A stretch of DNA of 64,000 nt, taken from contig NZ_JBNNIX010000001.1 in NCBI RefSeq assembly GCF_050269735.1, positions 1,054,001 through 1,118,000 on the forward strand, written 5' to 3'. The notes beneath the pieces are model-generated. The model saw only the letters and a program-made list of their open reading frames with translations, searched no databases and was not told the DNA's origin. Position numbers and translations under genes: made by a program. Below, one piece after another: positions 16,827 through 25,054 of the stretch. The stretch comes from Paenisporosarcina sp050269735 (GTDB taxonomy: Bacteria > Bacillota > Bacilli > Bacillales_A > Planococcaceae). Every line of letters begins with the position of its first letter. Position 1 is the stretch's first letter.

Positions 16827-18153
16827 ATTTAGCCCGATAACCGACCATATTCACTGGATCTTTTGGTGATGAATAGGGAGGGGCGTAAGCAAGTTCTAAT
16901 GCTTGTAAATCCTCCATTGTAAGACCTGCATAAATGGCTGTGGATAGTACATCAATTCGTTTATCGATGCCTTTTCCGCCAACGGCTTGTGCTCCCAATA
17001 CTTTACCGGACACAGAATCATAATGAACTTTTAAGTAAACTTTTGCATGGTCGGGATAATAACCAGCATTGGATTTAGATTTTTGAGTAATCGTTTTAAA
17101 CTTAAAAGGACTATCTTTCAATGTTTTTTCATTCAAGCCCGTAAGCGCCACATCTAATGAAAATACTTTGCAAATGGCTGTACCAAGTAAGCCTTTGAAC
17201 GGAATTTGTTCTCCCGTAATATGCTTCGCAACAATGAATGCTTGTCGATGAGCTGGCCAGGCAAGTGGAACTCGTTTAGCGTCACCAGTGATAAAATCTT
17301 TATTTTCTGCGGCATCTCCGATTGCGTAAATGAAAGAATCATTCGTCTGCAAAAATTCGTTTGTGATGATTCCACTTGTATCACCAATTGTTAAACCGGC
17401 TTCTTTCGCCAATTCCGTACTCGGTGATACACCAATGCTCATCAGAATAAAATCAGCTTCTAACGTTTCTCCTGAATCGAGATCGATTGTAGCGCCATTT
17501 ACATTGGTAATGGAATTATCTTTAAATATTCGAACACCATGATCACTTAATTCTTTTTCTACAAGGGCAGAGCAATCCACGTCCAAGATGTTCATGACTT
17601 GTGGAGACTTCTCGACAATCGATACATTCAAACCGAGCTCAACAAAATTTTCAGCCATTTCCACTCCGATAAATCCAGCACCTACAATAACACAGCTTTT
17701 TGGATTCTCAGTTGATAAATAGTGATTAATTTTTTTCATGTCATTAAAGTTGCGTAACGTGAACATAGTCGCGCTTTCCATTCCAGACGTTTCAGGCACA
17801 ATCGGCGTCCCTCCTGGAGAAAGGATAAGAAAATCGTACGATTCATTAAAAGTTTGCTGTGTATCCAAATTCAAGACTTCGACCGACTTGAGCAGGCGAT
17901 TAATTTTAGTGACACGATGCTTCAAGAAAACATCGATATTTCGCTCAGTTTTAAATTCTTCAGGAGTTGCTGCAATCAAATGTTCGGGATCAGAAATTTT
18001 GCCACCGATTACATAAGGCATACCACACGCTCCATAGGACATCGTATCATCCTGATCGAATACGACAATTTGCGCTTCTTTATCATAATAGCGAAGCTGG
18101 GAAGCGACAGTAGCGCCACCTGCAACTGCACCGACGATCACGATTTTCTTCAT
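16825..18153 (-). CDS. cdr: CoA-disulfide reductase family flavoprotein
   Basis: A 442-residue FAD/NAD(P)H-dependent disulfide oxidoreductase. FAD-binding GAVAGGATVASQLR lies at the N-terminus, the single redox cysteine is Cys43 in SYGACGMPY (the position used by staphylococcal CoA-disulfide reductase), and the NAD(P)-binding VIVGAGFIGVEMAE and the FAD ribityl-binding YAIGDAAE follow. It probably keeps CoA or a related thiol (or its persulfide) reduced. It has no rhodanese extension. It is the last gene of a minus-strand HAD-DegV-CDR unit, 18 bp after the DegV gene. NADH oxidase is a related alternative. Confidence 0.88.
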   Translation of the reverse strand: MKKIVIVGAVAGGATVASQLRYYDKEAQIVVFDQDDTMSYGACGMPYVIGGKISDPEHLIAATPEEFKTERNIDVFLKHRVTKINRLLKSVEVLNLDTQQTFNESYDFLILSPGGTPIVPETSGMESATMFTLRNFNDMKKINHYLSTENPKSCVIVGAGFIGVEMAENFVELGLNVSIVEKSPQVMNILDVDCSALVEKELSDHGVRIFKDNSITNVNGATIDLDSGETLEADFILMSIGVSPSTELAKEAGLTIGDTSGIITNEFLQTNDSFIYAIGDAAENKDFITGDAKRVPLAWPAHRQAFIVAKHITGEQIPFKGLLGTAICKVFSLDVALTGLNEKTLKDSPFKFKTITQKSKSNAGYYPDHAKVYLKVHYDSVSGKVLGAQAVGGKGIDKRIDVLSTAIYAGLTMEDLQALELAYAPPYSSPKDPVNMVGYRAK

Positions 18154-18171
18154 GTTTAATCGCTCCGTTTC

Positions 18172-19026
18172 TTAGGGCTTAATCTGATTTGAAAAGAACA
18201 AAGCTAACGCGCCTGGGCCCGTATGAGCACCGATAGCAGATCCAATCATGTGAATTTCAACGTGTTTAGGTTGGAATGTTTCTTCAATCAGTGCCTTCAT
18301 TTCTAAGGCAAACGCCTCATCATCTGCATGACTGATTGCGATGGTTTGCTCATGTAAACGTTCTCCACGTTCTTCCATAAGTTCAAGAATTCGTTTCATT
18401 ACTTTTTTACGACCTCTTAATTTTTCAATGGGAACAAGTTTCCCCTGTTCCATGTGAAGAAGAGGCTTGATATTTAATAATCCGCCAATAACTGCGCTCG
18501 TTTTCGACACGCGTCCGCCACGAGCCATATAATCCAAGTCTTCAACTGTAAACAAATGTTCCGTATTCAATGCTTTAAAACGGATGATTTCAACTATTTG
18601 TTCAAGCGTTTCACCTAAATTTCTAAGGCGAACGGCTTCTTTTACAAGCAACCCATAACCCAATGACGCACATTTGGAATCAATAATTGTTAGTTTAAGC
18701 TCAGGATATTCTTCTTTTACCTGATCACGTATCATGACTGCGGTATTGTGAGTTCCAGAAAGCTCGGAAGAAAAGGCAATATACAATCCTTCCTCACCGG
18801 ACTTCGCCAGTTCTTCAAAAAATGTTAAAAATTGCTCTGGTGATGCTTGTGAAGTTTTTGGCTGCTTGCCTTGGCGAATTTCAGCATAAACTTGAGTTGA
18901 ATCAATTGTCATGACGTCCAAGTACTCAGCATCATCAATGTGCACACGTAATGGAATTAACGTGACCTGATTTGTTTCATAATAAGATTTCGGTAAATCG
19001 CAAGCACTGTCTGCAAATATTCTCAT
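18172..19026 (-). CDS. DegV-family fatty-acid-binding protein
   Basis: A 284-residue DegV protein. The N-terminal FADSACDLPKSYYE and the later VEDLDYMARGGRVS and IGSAIGAHTGPGA motifs are typical; the family binds a fatty acid in a deep pocket and, as FakB, presents it to the kinase FakA. No fakA is in this window. It sits between HAD and CoA-disulfide reductase genes in the same orientation; by order it resembles yitS of B. subtilis. Confidence 0.9.
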   Translation of the reverse strand: MRIFADSACDLPKSYYETNQVTLIPLRVHIDDAEYLDVMTIDSTQVYAEIRQGKQPKTSQASPEQFLTFFEELAKSGEEGLYIAFSSELSGTHNTAVMIRDQVKEEYPELKLTIIDSKCASLGYGLLVKEAVRLRNLGETLEQIVEIIRFKALNTEHLFTVEDLDYMARGGRVSKTSAVIGGLLNIKPLLHMEQGKLVPIEKLRGRKKVMKRILELMEERGERLHEQTIAISHADDEAFALEMKALIEETFQPKHVEIHMIGSAIGAHTGPGALALFFSNQIKP

Positions 19027-19051
19027 TTGTATCCCCCTGAATCATCTATTT

Positions 19052-19858
19052 CTATAATTTTAAACGCTCCTGTAAGAAATTCGCAATCCCATCGGCATTA
19101 TTTGAAGACGTTACTTCATTTGCAATGTTTTTCAGTTGCGTAATAGCATTTCCCATAGCCACGCCGGTTCCGGCATATTCAATCATTTCTAAATCATTGT
19201 CTTCGTCTCCGAATGCAATGATACGTTCCTGTGGAATATTTAAGTGTTTCGATACATGAGAAATACCTACAGCTTTATTAAGACCACTCCGCACAATCTC
19301 AATAACATGCCATGGTGCCCCCCAACGTCTGTGGTCAATCACTTCTGCATGAACATCATACAAGTGTTTACGGATTGCAGGAACTTCATGTTCTTCTGCA
19401 TGGATCAGTAAGCTAGTCGGGTCGGACTTTAAATAATTTCGAATATCCCCAGTTGTAACTTGTGGTTTTCCAAAGCTAAAAATATCGAGCAATTTTTCAT
19501 CATGGTAATGTAAATAAACATCATCCATCACTTCGGCAATGATATTATGAAATTTATAATCATGAAGGGCATCAATTACTTCATTGACGACTTTTAGATT
19601 AATGGGCTCATGTATCGGTTTCCATGTATGATCAGTGGGGTGATGAACAAATGCACCATTAAAATTGACAATTGGTGTTTGCATTTTTAATTGGTGGTAA
19701 TAAACTTCACTGGCGCGATATGGTCGACCAGTCGCAATCATGATTTCATGACCTTTTTCTTTTGCTTTAAATAACGTATGTAAAGTCTTTTCAGAAATGA
19801 CTTTTTCATCGGTTAATAAGGTTCCATCCAAATCCAAAACGATTAAATGAGGTTGCAT
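19052..19858 (-). CDS. Cof-type HAD hydrolase (YitU-like)
   Basis: About 268 residues. The nucleophile motif is VLDLDGTLL at the N-terminus, motif II is IATGRP, and motif IV is IAFGDEDNDLEMI, with a type C2b cap between: a Cof-type sugar-phosphate or FMN-type phosphatase. The start MQPHLI is chosen because GGAG lies 9 nt upstream; the reading frame extends 16 codons further without a ribosome site. It heads the minus-strand unit and is divergent from yitV. Substrate unknown. Confidence 0.9.
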   Translation of the reverse strand: MQPHLIVLDLDGTLLTDEKVISEKTLHTLFKAKEKGHEIMIATGRPYRASEVYYHQLKMQTPIVNFNGAFVHHPTDHTWKPIHEPINLKVVNEVIDALHDYKFHNIIAEVMDDVYLHYHDEKLLDIFSFGKPQVTTGDIRNYLKSDPTSLLIHAEEHEVPAIRKHLYDVHAEVIDHRRWGAPWHVIEIVRSGLNKAVGISHVSKHLNIPQERIIAFGDEDNDLEMIEYAGTGVAMGNAITQLKNIANEVTSSNNADGIANFLQERLKL

Positions 19859-19935
19859 TCTAAATGACTCCTTTCCTACTATAGTAAAGTGTATCGTCAT
19901 GTACATCCATTAGTCAAAAAAATCCAACTTCGTTT

Positions 19936-19964
19936 TTGAACTTTTTGATTTGTTTTGCTACGAT
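19936..19964 (+). promoter_or_regulatory. SigA-type promoter of yitV-yitW
   Basis: TTGAAC, a 17-nt spacer and TACGAT lie about 30 bp before the yitV start. Confidence 0.6.
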
Positions 19965-19995
19965 AACAAGTATTAGATAAAAAGGAAGTGGCAAA

Positions 19996-20769
19996 GTGAA
20001 CGTAGAAAATGAGCGGTGGGGACAAATTCCACTATTACATGTATATAAAGAATCGATTCGGGAACAACAAGTTCCAGTCGTGATTTTTCTTCATGGCTTC
20101 ACGAGTGCAAAAGAACATAACTTACATTATGCCTATCAATTGGCTGAGAAAGGCTTTCGAGTCTTATTACCGGATGCGCATTTGCATGGCGAAAGACAAG
20201 AAAATCTCGATGAAATTCAATTGTCTCTACGCTTCTGGGAAATAATCTTAACAACTATAGATGAAGTTGCTATGTTAAGAGAACAATTAATTGAACGCAA
20301 GTTAATAATGGAACACACGAAAATTGGGTTAGCCGGGACGTCAATGGGTGGTATTGAAACACTCGGATGTCTGAATGTCTATCCTTGGATTGACAGTGCT
20401 GCTGTGATGATGGGTTCTCCGGGATACGTGCATTTGGCGAAAGCTCAAATGGCACAATATGAGGCAAAAGGATTCAAATTACCAGTGACAGATGTGGAAC
20501 GTAAGCAAATGTTTGAGACGCTAAGTAAATTTGATCTTACGTTAAACCCAAGTGCGTTGAATGGACGGCCAGTATTCTTCTGGCATGGGGTTCAAGATAA
20601 TGTGGTCCCATACGAACCGACATTTAACTTTTTCAACGCACTGAAAGAATCATATGTTCATGATCCTGAACGTTTCCAGTTTATGACGGATAAATCAGCA
20701 GGACATGCTGTTTCAAGAAAAGGTATGCTAGAATCAACCAATTTCATGGCACACTATTTGTCTGAGTAA
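19996..20769 (+). CDS. yitV: Alpha/beta-hydrolase, YitV-like esterase
   Basis: A 257-residue serine hydrolase. The oxyanion-hole motif is FLHGFTSAKEH (residues 31-41), the nucleophile elbow GTSMGG has Ser116, and the C-terminal SAGHAVSRKG supplies the histidine. It belongs to the prolyl-oligopeptidase-like esterases of unknown substrate. The gene follows AAAGGAAGTGGC and a SigA-type promoter. The next gene is a YitW-type MIP18 protein, the same pair as yitV-yitW of B. subtilis. Confidence 0.87.
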   Translation: MNVENERWGQIPLLHVYKESIREQQVPVVIFLHGFTSAKEHNLHYAYQLAEKGFRVLLPDAHLHGERQENLDEIQLSLRFWEIILTTIDEVAMLREQLIERKLIMEHTKIGLAGTSMGGIETLGCLNVYPWIDSAAVMMGSPGYVHLAKAQMAQYEAKGFKLPVTDVERKQMFETLSKFDLTLNPSALNGRPVFFWHGVQDNVVPYEPTFNFFNALKESYVHDPERFQFMTDKSAGHAVSRKGMLESTNFMAHYLSE

Positions 20770-20819
20770 GCTGCATTTGTTATGATGAACATATATGTTA
20801 GTTAGAGAGGGGGATGAAC

Positions 20820-21128
20820 ATGGATCAAGATATGCGCGACAGCATGATGGGTGCACTAGAAAATGTTATTGACCCGGAACTTGGTATTGATATTGTCAAC
20901 CTTGGGCTTGTCTACGATGTAGATTTATCGGAAGATGGATTTGCCGTTGTGACAATGACTTTAACATCACTTGGTTGCCCAATGGGACCAATGATTGTTG
21001 ACCAAGTAAAAACTGCATTATACGAATTACCAGAAGTAAAAGAAGTCGATGTCAATATTGTGTGGACCCCAGGCTGGTCAAAAGACAATATGTCCCGCTA
21101 CGCAAAAATGGCACTCGGTGTCAGATAA
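20820..21128 (+). CDS. yitW: MIP18/DUF59 iron-sulfur assembly factor (YitW/SufT-like)
   Basis: About 102 residues, a single MIP18-family domain. IDPELGIDIVNLGLVYD and the conserved cysteine in LTSLGCPMGP are present; such proteins help mature iron-sulfur proteins. ATG 20820 is 6 nt after AGAGAGGGGG; ATG 20814 abuts that site. A terminator follows at once. Confidence 0.9.
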   Translation: MDQDMRDSMMGALENVIDPELGIDIVNLGLVYDVDLSEDGFAVVTMTLTSLGCPMGPMIVDQVKTALYELPEVKEVDVNIVWTPGWSKDNMSRYAKMALGVR

Positions 21129-21144
21129 TCAATTCCTATTCAAT

Positions 21145-21172
21145 CACTCACTGATATAGTGAGTGGTTTTTT
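21145..21172 (+). terminator. Terminator after yitW
   Basis: CACTCACT and AGTGAGTG around a 5-nt loop, then a T tract. Array D starts within 10 bp. Confidence 0.9.
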
Positions 21173-21180
21173 ATTTGTAC

Positions 21181-21362
21181 CCACATATAAACAACGTCCA
21201 ACTCCAAATAAATCTCAAGTTACCCCAATTAATCCCCGTTCTGCCCCAATTAAACATCGTTCACCAAATAAAGCTCTAGTTACACCATTTAAACACAGTT
21301 CAACCCCAAATAAATCTCAAGTTATCCCATTTAAACTACGTTCAACCCCAATAAAAATCCCC
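21181..21362 (+). repeat. 21-bp-register tandem array D, CCAAATAAA/CCATTTAAA type (about 8 units)
   Basis: CCA of the unit falls at 21204, 21225, 21246, 21264, 21285, 21306, 21327 and 21348: six steps of 21 bp and one of 18. A weaker unit lies at 21181. Units alternate between CCAAATAAATCTCAAGTT and CCATTTAAACTACGTTC. It fills the gap between the yitW terminator and the clpB promoter. Confidence 0.88.
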
Positions 21363-21386
21363 ACTTCCACATCCCATGCACTTTTC

Positions 21387-21416
21387 TTTACAATATTCCT
21401 CCTGACATCCTATAAT
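21387..21416 (+). promoter_or_regulatory. SigA-type promoter of clpB
   Basis: TTTACA, an 18-nt spacer and a perfect TATAAT. The start of transcription would be near 21423, just before the CtsR site. Confidence 0.8.
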
Positions 21417-21426
21417 AAAATCAATT

Positions 21427-21443
21427 AGTCAAAAAAGGTCAAA
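21427..21443 (+). promoter_or_regulatory. CtsR operator upstream of clpB
   Basis: AGTCAAA-AAA-GGTCAAA is a heptad direct repeat with 3-nt spacing, matching the known CtsR consensus (A/GGTCAAA-NNN-A/GGTCAAA) exactly. It sits right downstream of the -10, where CtsR would block transcription until heat or thiol stress. Confidence 0.92.
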
Positions 21444-21461
21444 CAAAGGAGTGACGTGTAT

Positions 21462-23576
21462 ATGCAACAGCAACAAGAACAGAAAAGACCACTGGAACTG
21501 TATGGTCGTAACTTAGTGGAACAGGCTCGAAAAGGGAAAATGGATCCTGTTATCGGACGTGATCAGGAAATTAGACATGTGATTCGTATTCTCTCGAGAA
21601 AAACAAAAAACAATCCAGTTCTAATCGGTGAACCGGGTGTTGGGAAAACGGCTATTGTCGAGGGATTGGCACAACGAATCGTACGCAAAGATGTACCTGA
21701 AGGATTGAAAGAACGGGATATTTATGAATTAGATATGAGTTCATTGATAGCCGGTGCAAAATATCGTGGTGAGTTTGAAGAACGTTTAAAAGCCGTGTTA
21801 AAAGAAGTGAAAGATAGTGAAGGACGTATTATCCTTTTCATTGATGAGATTCACACCATTGTAGGTGCTGGAAAAACAGAAGGTGCAATGGATGCAGGAA
21901 ATATGTTAAAACCAATGTTGGCACGTGGTGAATTACATTGTATCGGAGCGACGACGCTTGATGAATACCGGATGTACATTGAAAAAGACCCTGCTCTGGA
22001 GCGACGTTTCCAACAAGTATTAGTAAGGGAGCCATCAGTTGAAGATACAGTTTCGATTTTACGTGGATTGAAAGAACGTTTTGAATTGCATCATGCTGTA
22101 CGGATTCATGACCGGGCCATTGTAGCGGCTGCACAACTATCTGACCGATATTTAACTGAACGTTTTTTGCCCGATAAAGCAATAGACTTAGTGGATGAAG
22201 CATGTGCAATGATTCGCACAGAAATCGACTCTATGCCGCAGGAACTGGATGAAGTGACACGAAGAATGATGCAATTGGAAATTGAAGAGCAAGCATTAAT
22301 GAAGGAAAAAGATCAGGCTAGTCAACAGCGGTTATCAAAGTTACGCGATGAACTCGTTACGTTAAAAACGTCCACAGAGTCCATGCGAAATCAATGGTCT
22401 ACAGAAAAAGAATCGCTTCAGCACATCCAAAAGAAACGTGAACTTTTGGATAGTTACCGAAGAGATCTAGAACTGGCAGAAAATAATTATGACTTAAATA
22501 AAGCTGCTGAACTTCGTCATGGGAAAATCCCGATGCTGGAAAAAGAAATCGCAACTCTAGAGTCTGCGCTTGAATCGACTTCGGAAAATCGTTTGCTTCG
22601 TGAAGAAGTGACTTCGGAAGAAATTGCTTCTATTGTATCCCGTTGGACAGGAATTCCTGTGACGAAATTAGTCGAAGGAGAAAGGGATAAGCTTCTTCGA
22701 CTGAAGGAAACATTACAGGAACGTGTTGTGGGACAGGATCAGGCTGTCCAATTTGTAACGGAAGCAGTTTGGCGCGCCAGAGCTGGAATTAAAGATCCTG
22801 CAAAACCTATTGGTTCATTTTTATTCCTAGGTCCGACTGGTGTGGGAAAAACAGAGCTTGCCAAGGCTTTAGCTGCTAATTTATTTGATTCTGAAGATCA
22901 TTTTATTCGTATTGATATGTCGGAATATATGGAGAAACATAGTGTGTCACGTCTTGTTGGGGCACCTCCAGGATACGTCGGCTATGAAGAAGGCGGACAA
23001 CTGACGGAAATGGTAAGACGTAATCCATATTCAGTCGTTTTGCTCGATGAAATTGAAAAAGCACATCCGGATGTTGCCAATATTTTGCTTCAGCTATTGG
23101 ATGATGGCCGTATAACAGATAGTCAGGGACGACTTGTCAACTTCGCTAATACAGTTGTGATTCTGACTTCAAATATTGGATCACAGTATTTGTTGGATGA
23201 TAGCGAGCAAGCTGAAGCATTGGTAATGACGGCACTTCGAACACACTTTAAACCGGAGTTACTGAACCGGATGGACGAAATCGTCTTGTTCCATTCATTA
23301 AAAGGCACACACTTTACATCAATTACTGAAAAGTATTTGGCACAATTAGCAAACCGATTGAAAGAGCAGGAAATTACGATTACTTTCTCCCAGTCAACGA
23401 TTGATTGGGTGGTCAATGAGGGAACGGATGCAGCGTTTGGGGCACGCCCATTGCGCCGTTTTATTCAGCGCCATATTGAGACAGCTGTAGCAAAAGCGCT
23501 ACTTGGTGGGAATTTGACACCAGGTAGCATAGTAGAAGTAACCGTAGAAGACGGAGAAGTCAAAGTAAATCAATAA
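21462..23576 (+). CDS. clpB: ClpB-type disaggregase lacking the N-terminal domain
   Basis: A 704-residue Hsp100 with two AAA+ modules (P-loops GEPGVGKT near 57-64 and GPTGVGKT in the second half). Between them is a full ClpB middle domain (SMPQELDEV...QALMKEKDQAS..., ending LRHGKIPMLEKEI), the DnaK-docking coiled coil of disaggregases. The stretch after TSNIGSQ has no LGF/IGL loop, so it should not dock ClpP. The 150-residue Clp_N domain is missing; the protein starts where E. coli ClpB is at about residue 159. ATG 21462 has AGGAG 9 nt upstream. CtsR control is visible. ClpE is excluded by the middle domain and the absent zinc finger. Confidence 0.87.
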   Translation: MQQQQEQKRPLELYGRNLVEQARKGKMDPVIGRDQEIRHVIRILSRKTKNNPVLIGEPGVGKTAIVEGLAQRIVRKDVPEGLKERDIYELDMSSLIAGAKYRGEFEERLKAVLKEVKDSEGRIILFIDEIHTIVGAGKTEGAMDAGNMLKPMLARGELHCIGATTLDEYRMYIEKDPALERRFQQVLVREPSVEDTVSILRGLKERFELHHAVRIHDRAIVAAAQLSDRYLTERFLPDKAIDLVDEACAMIRTEIDSMPQELDEVTRRMMQLEIEEQALMKEKDQASQQRLSKLRDELVTLKTSTESMRNQWSTEKESLQHIQKKRELLDSYRRDLELAENNYDLNKAAELRHGKIPMLEKEIATLESALESTSENRLLREEVTSEEIASIVSRWTGIPVTKLVEGERDKLLRLKETLQERVVGQDQAVQFVTEAVWRARAGIKDPAKPIGSFLFLGPTGVGKTELAKALAANLFDSEDHFIRIDMSEYMEKHSVSRLVGAPPGYVGYEEGGQLTEMVRRNPYSVVLLDEIEKAHPDVANILLQLLDDGRITDSQGRLVNFANTVVILTSNIGSQYLLDDSEQAEALVMTALRTHFKPELLNRMDEIVLFHSLKGTHFTSITEKYLAQLANRLKEQEITITFSQSTIDWVVNEGTDAAFGARPLRRFIQRHIETAVAKALLGGNLTPGSIVEVTVEDGEVKVNQ

Positions 23577-23620
23577 AAAAAGGTATCTCTGATAGGAAAG
23601 CTTCAGAGATACCTTTTTTT
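23576..23620. terminator. Bidirectional terminator between clpB and the DUF2929 gene
   Basis: AGGTATCTCTGA and TCAGAGATACCT arms, with A and T runs outside, between convergent genes. Confidence 0.93.
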
Positions 23621-23629
23621 GTTATTGAA

Positions 23630-23818
23630 TTAGTGATGTTCGTGAGTTACTGGATCGTTTGGAATAATTGCAGAAATCAAGAAGATAAGTGCTGCAAATC
23701 CAAGTGAAAGAATGGCACCCAATTCAAAGTTGAATGGCATTCCTGCCACTGAACTTACTACATAGTTCAGCATTGTAACAAGTAGAAATGACCAAATTAA
23801 TGTAATGACAAATTTCAT
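23630..23818 (-). CDS. DUF2929-family small membrane protein
   Basis: A 62-residue protein with two hydrophobic segments (about 3-22 and 32-53) and a His-rich end (THEHH). The N-terminus KFVITLIWSFLLVTMLNYVV matches DUF2929, small proteins of unknown function; a similar small gene lies upstream of fabH in B. subtilis. It is divergent from fabH. Confidence 0.75.
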   Translation of the reverse strand: MKFVITLIWSFLLVTMLNYVVSSVAGMPFNFELGAILSLGFAALIFLISAIIPNDPVTHEHH

Positions 23819-23932
23819 GTTGTTTCACCTCTGGACAGACTATTTACTTCTACCATCATACCATATGACTGGAAAGTGACAAAGAATCTTTTGAAGAACA
23901 TCCATGAAGTTTGGCAAATTCGTGACGATGAG

Positions 23933-23961
23933 TTGAAATTTGATGTTTGATTCGTTATGAT
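23933..23961 (+). promoter_or_regulatory. SigA-type promoter of fabH
   Basis: TTGAAA, a 17-nt spacer and TATGAT, ending at the first base of the FapR site. Confidence 0.75.
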
Positions 23962-23977
23962 TATCACCAGGTACTAA
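23961..23977 (+). promoter_or_regulatory. FapR operator upstream of fabH
   Basis: TTATCACCAGGTACTAA matches the known FapR consensus TTAGTACCTGGTACTAA at 14 of 17 positions, overlaps the -10 end and precedes a FASII gene. FapR represses lipid synthesis until malonyl-CoA rises. Confidence 0.85.
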
Positions 23978-24008
23978 TATAAGATAACAAGCGAAATGAG
24001 GGTGTCTA

Positions 24009-24944
24009 ATGAGTGTGGGGATTATCGGCTTAGGAAGATATATGCCAGAACGGGTTGTCACAAACTTTGATTTGGAAAAACGAATGGATACAACCGATGA
24101 ATGGATTCGAACTCGCACTGGTATAGAAGAGAGACGATTTGCGGACGATGATGTGAATACGTCAGATATGGCTTACGAAGCAGCGAAACAAGCGATAGAA
24201 GACGCTAATATTGAAGCGCATCAAATTGGCCTGATTTTAGTGGCTACGGTTACGCCAGATATGCCTTTTCCGACAGTTGCCACGATGATTCAGGAAAAAC
24301 TCGGTGCCAAGAATGCAGCGGCGATGGATATTTCGGCGGCGTGTGCTGGTTTTATGTATGGAGTCATCACTGCTAAACAATTTGTTGAGACAGGTGTCTA
24401 TCCGTACGTTCTTGTTGTTGGCGTTGAAAAACTATCAAAAATTACGAACTTTGAAGATCGCAATACTGCTGTCTTATTTGGCGACGGTGCTGGAGCAGCT
24501 ATTATTGGTCAAGTTTCGGAAGGTAGAGGTATTTTATCGTTTGAACTAGGTGCAGACGGCTCTGGAGGGAAACATTTATTCCAAGATGGACCTTATCTTG
24601 AAATGAATGGTCGTGAAGTATATAAATTTGCTGTCCGTCAAATGGGCGAATCAGCAGAGTATGTTATTGACAAAGCTGGGCTGACAAAAGACGATGTCGA
24701 TTTCCTGGTACCTCATCAAGCGAATATTCGAATTATGGAAGCATCACGACAGCGATTAGGATTGCCTGAAGAGAAAATGTCTAAAACAATAAATCAATTT
24801 GGTAATACTTCAGCTGCATCCATACCAATCTCTTTAAAAGAAGATATTTTAGCAGGAAGAGTGAAAGACGATGATGTTGTGGTTCTTGTAGGATTTGGCG
24901 GCGGTTTAACATGGGGTGCCATTTGCTTAAAATGGGGAAGATAG
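24009..24944 (+). CDS. fabH: 3-oxoacyl-ACP synthase III (FabH)
   Basis: A 311-residue condensing enzyme that starts fatty acid synthesis by joining an acyl-CoA primer to malonyl-ACP. The catalytic Cys112 is in DISAACAGFMYG, with the histidine in VPHQANIRI and the asparagine in INQFGNTSAAS. GAGGGTG precedes the ATG. A FapR operator lies directly upstream and fabF is the next gene. Confidence 0.97.
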   Translation: MSVGIIGLGRYMPERVVTNFDLEKRMDTTDEWIRTRTGIEERRFADDDVNTSDMAYEAAKQAIEDANIEAHQIGLILVATVTPDMPFPTVATMIQEKLGAKNAAAMDISAACAGFMYGVITAKQFVETGVYPYVLVVGVEKLSKITNFEDRNTAVLFGDGAGAAIIGQVSEGRGILSFELGADGSGGKHLFQDGPYLEMNGREVYKFAVRQMGESAEYVIDKAGLTKDDVDFLVPHQANIRIMEASRQRLGLPEEKMSKTINQFGNTSAASIPISLKEDILAGRVKDDDVVVLVGFGGGLTWGAICLKWGR

Positions 24945-25054
24945 TGTTATTCTGATGGTCTGTCCAACGGAGACGTTTCAACCTTATTATTCGAATGGAA
25001 TGTTACACAGCTAATCTAAAATAAATTTGTTTCAACATGAAGGGAGATAAAATC

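Noticed and set aside
21159..21428. 89-codon ORF over array D
   Set aside because: Starts in the yitW terminator T tract, spans the clpB promoter, and its composition is that of the repeat.
21462..23576. ClpE or ClpC identity for the Hsp100 gene
   Set aside because: There is no zinc finger or Clp_N domain, a full ClpB-type middle domain is present, and the ClpP-docking loop is missing.
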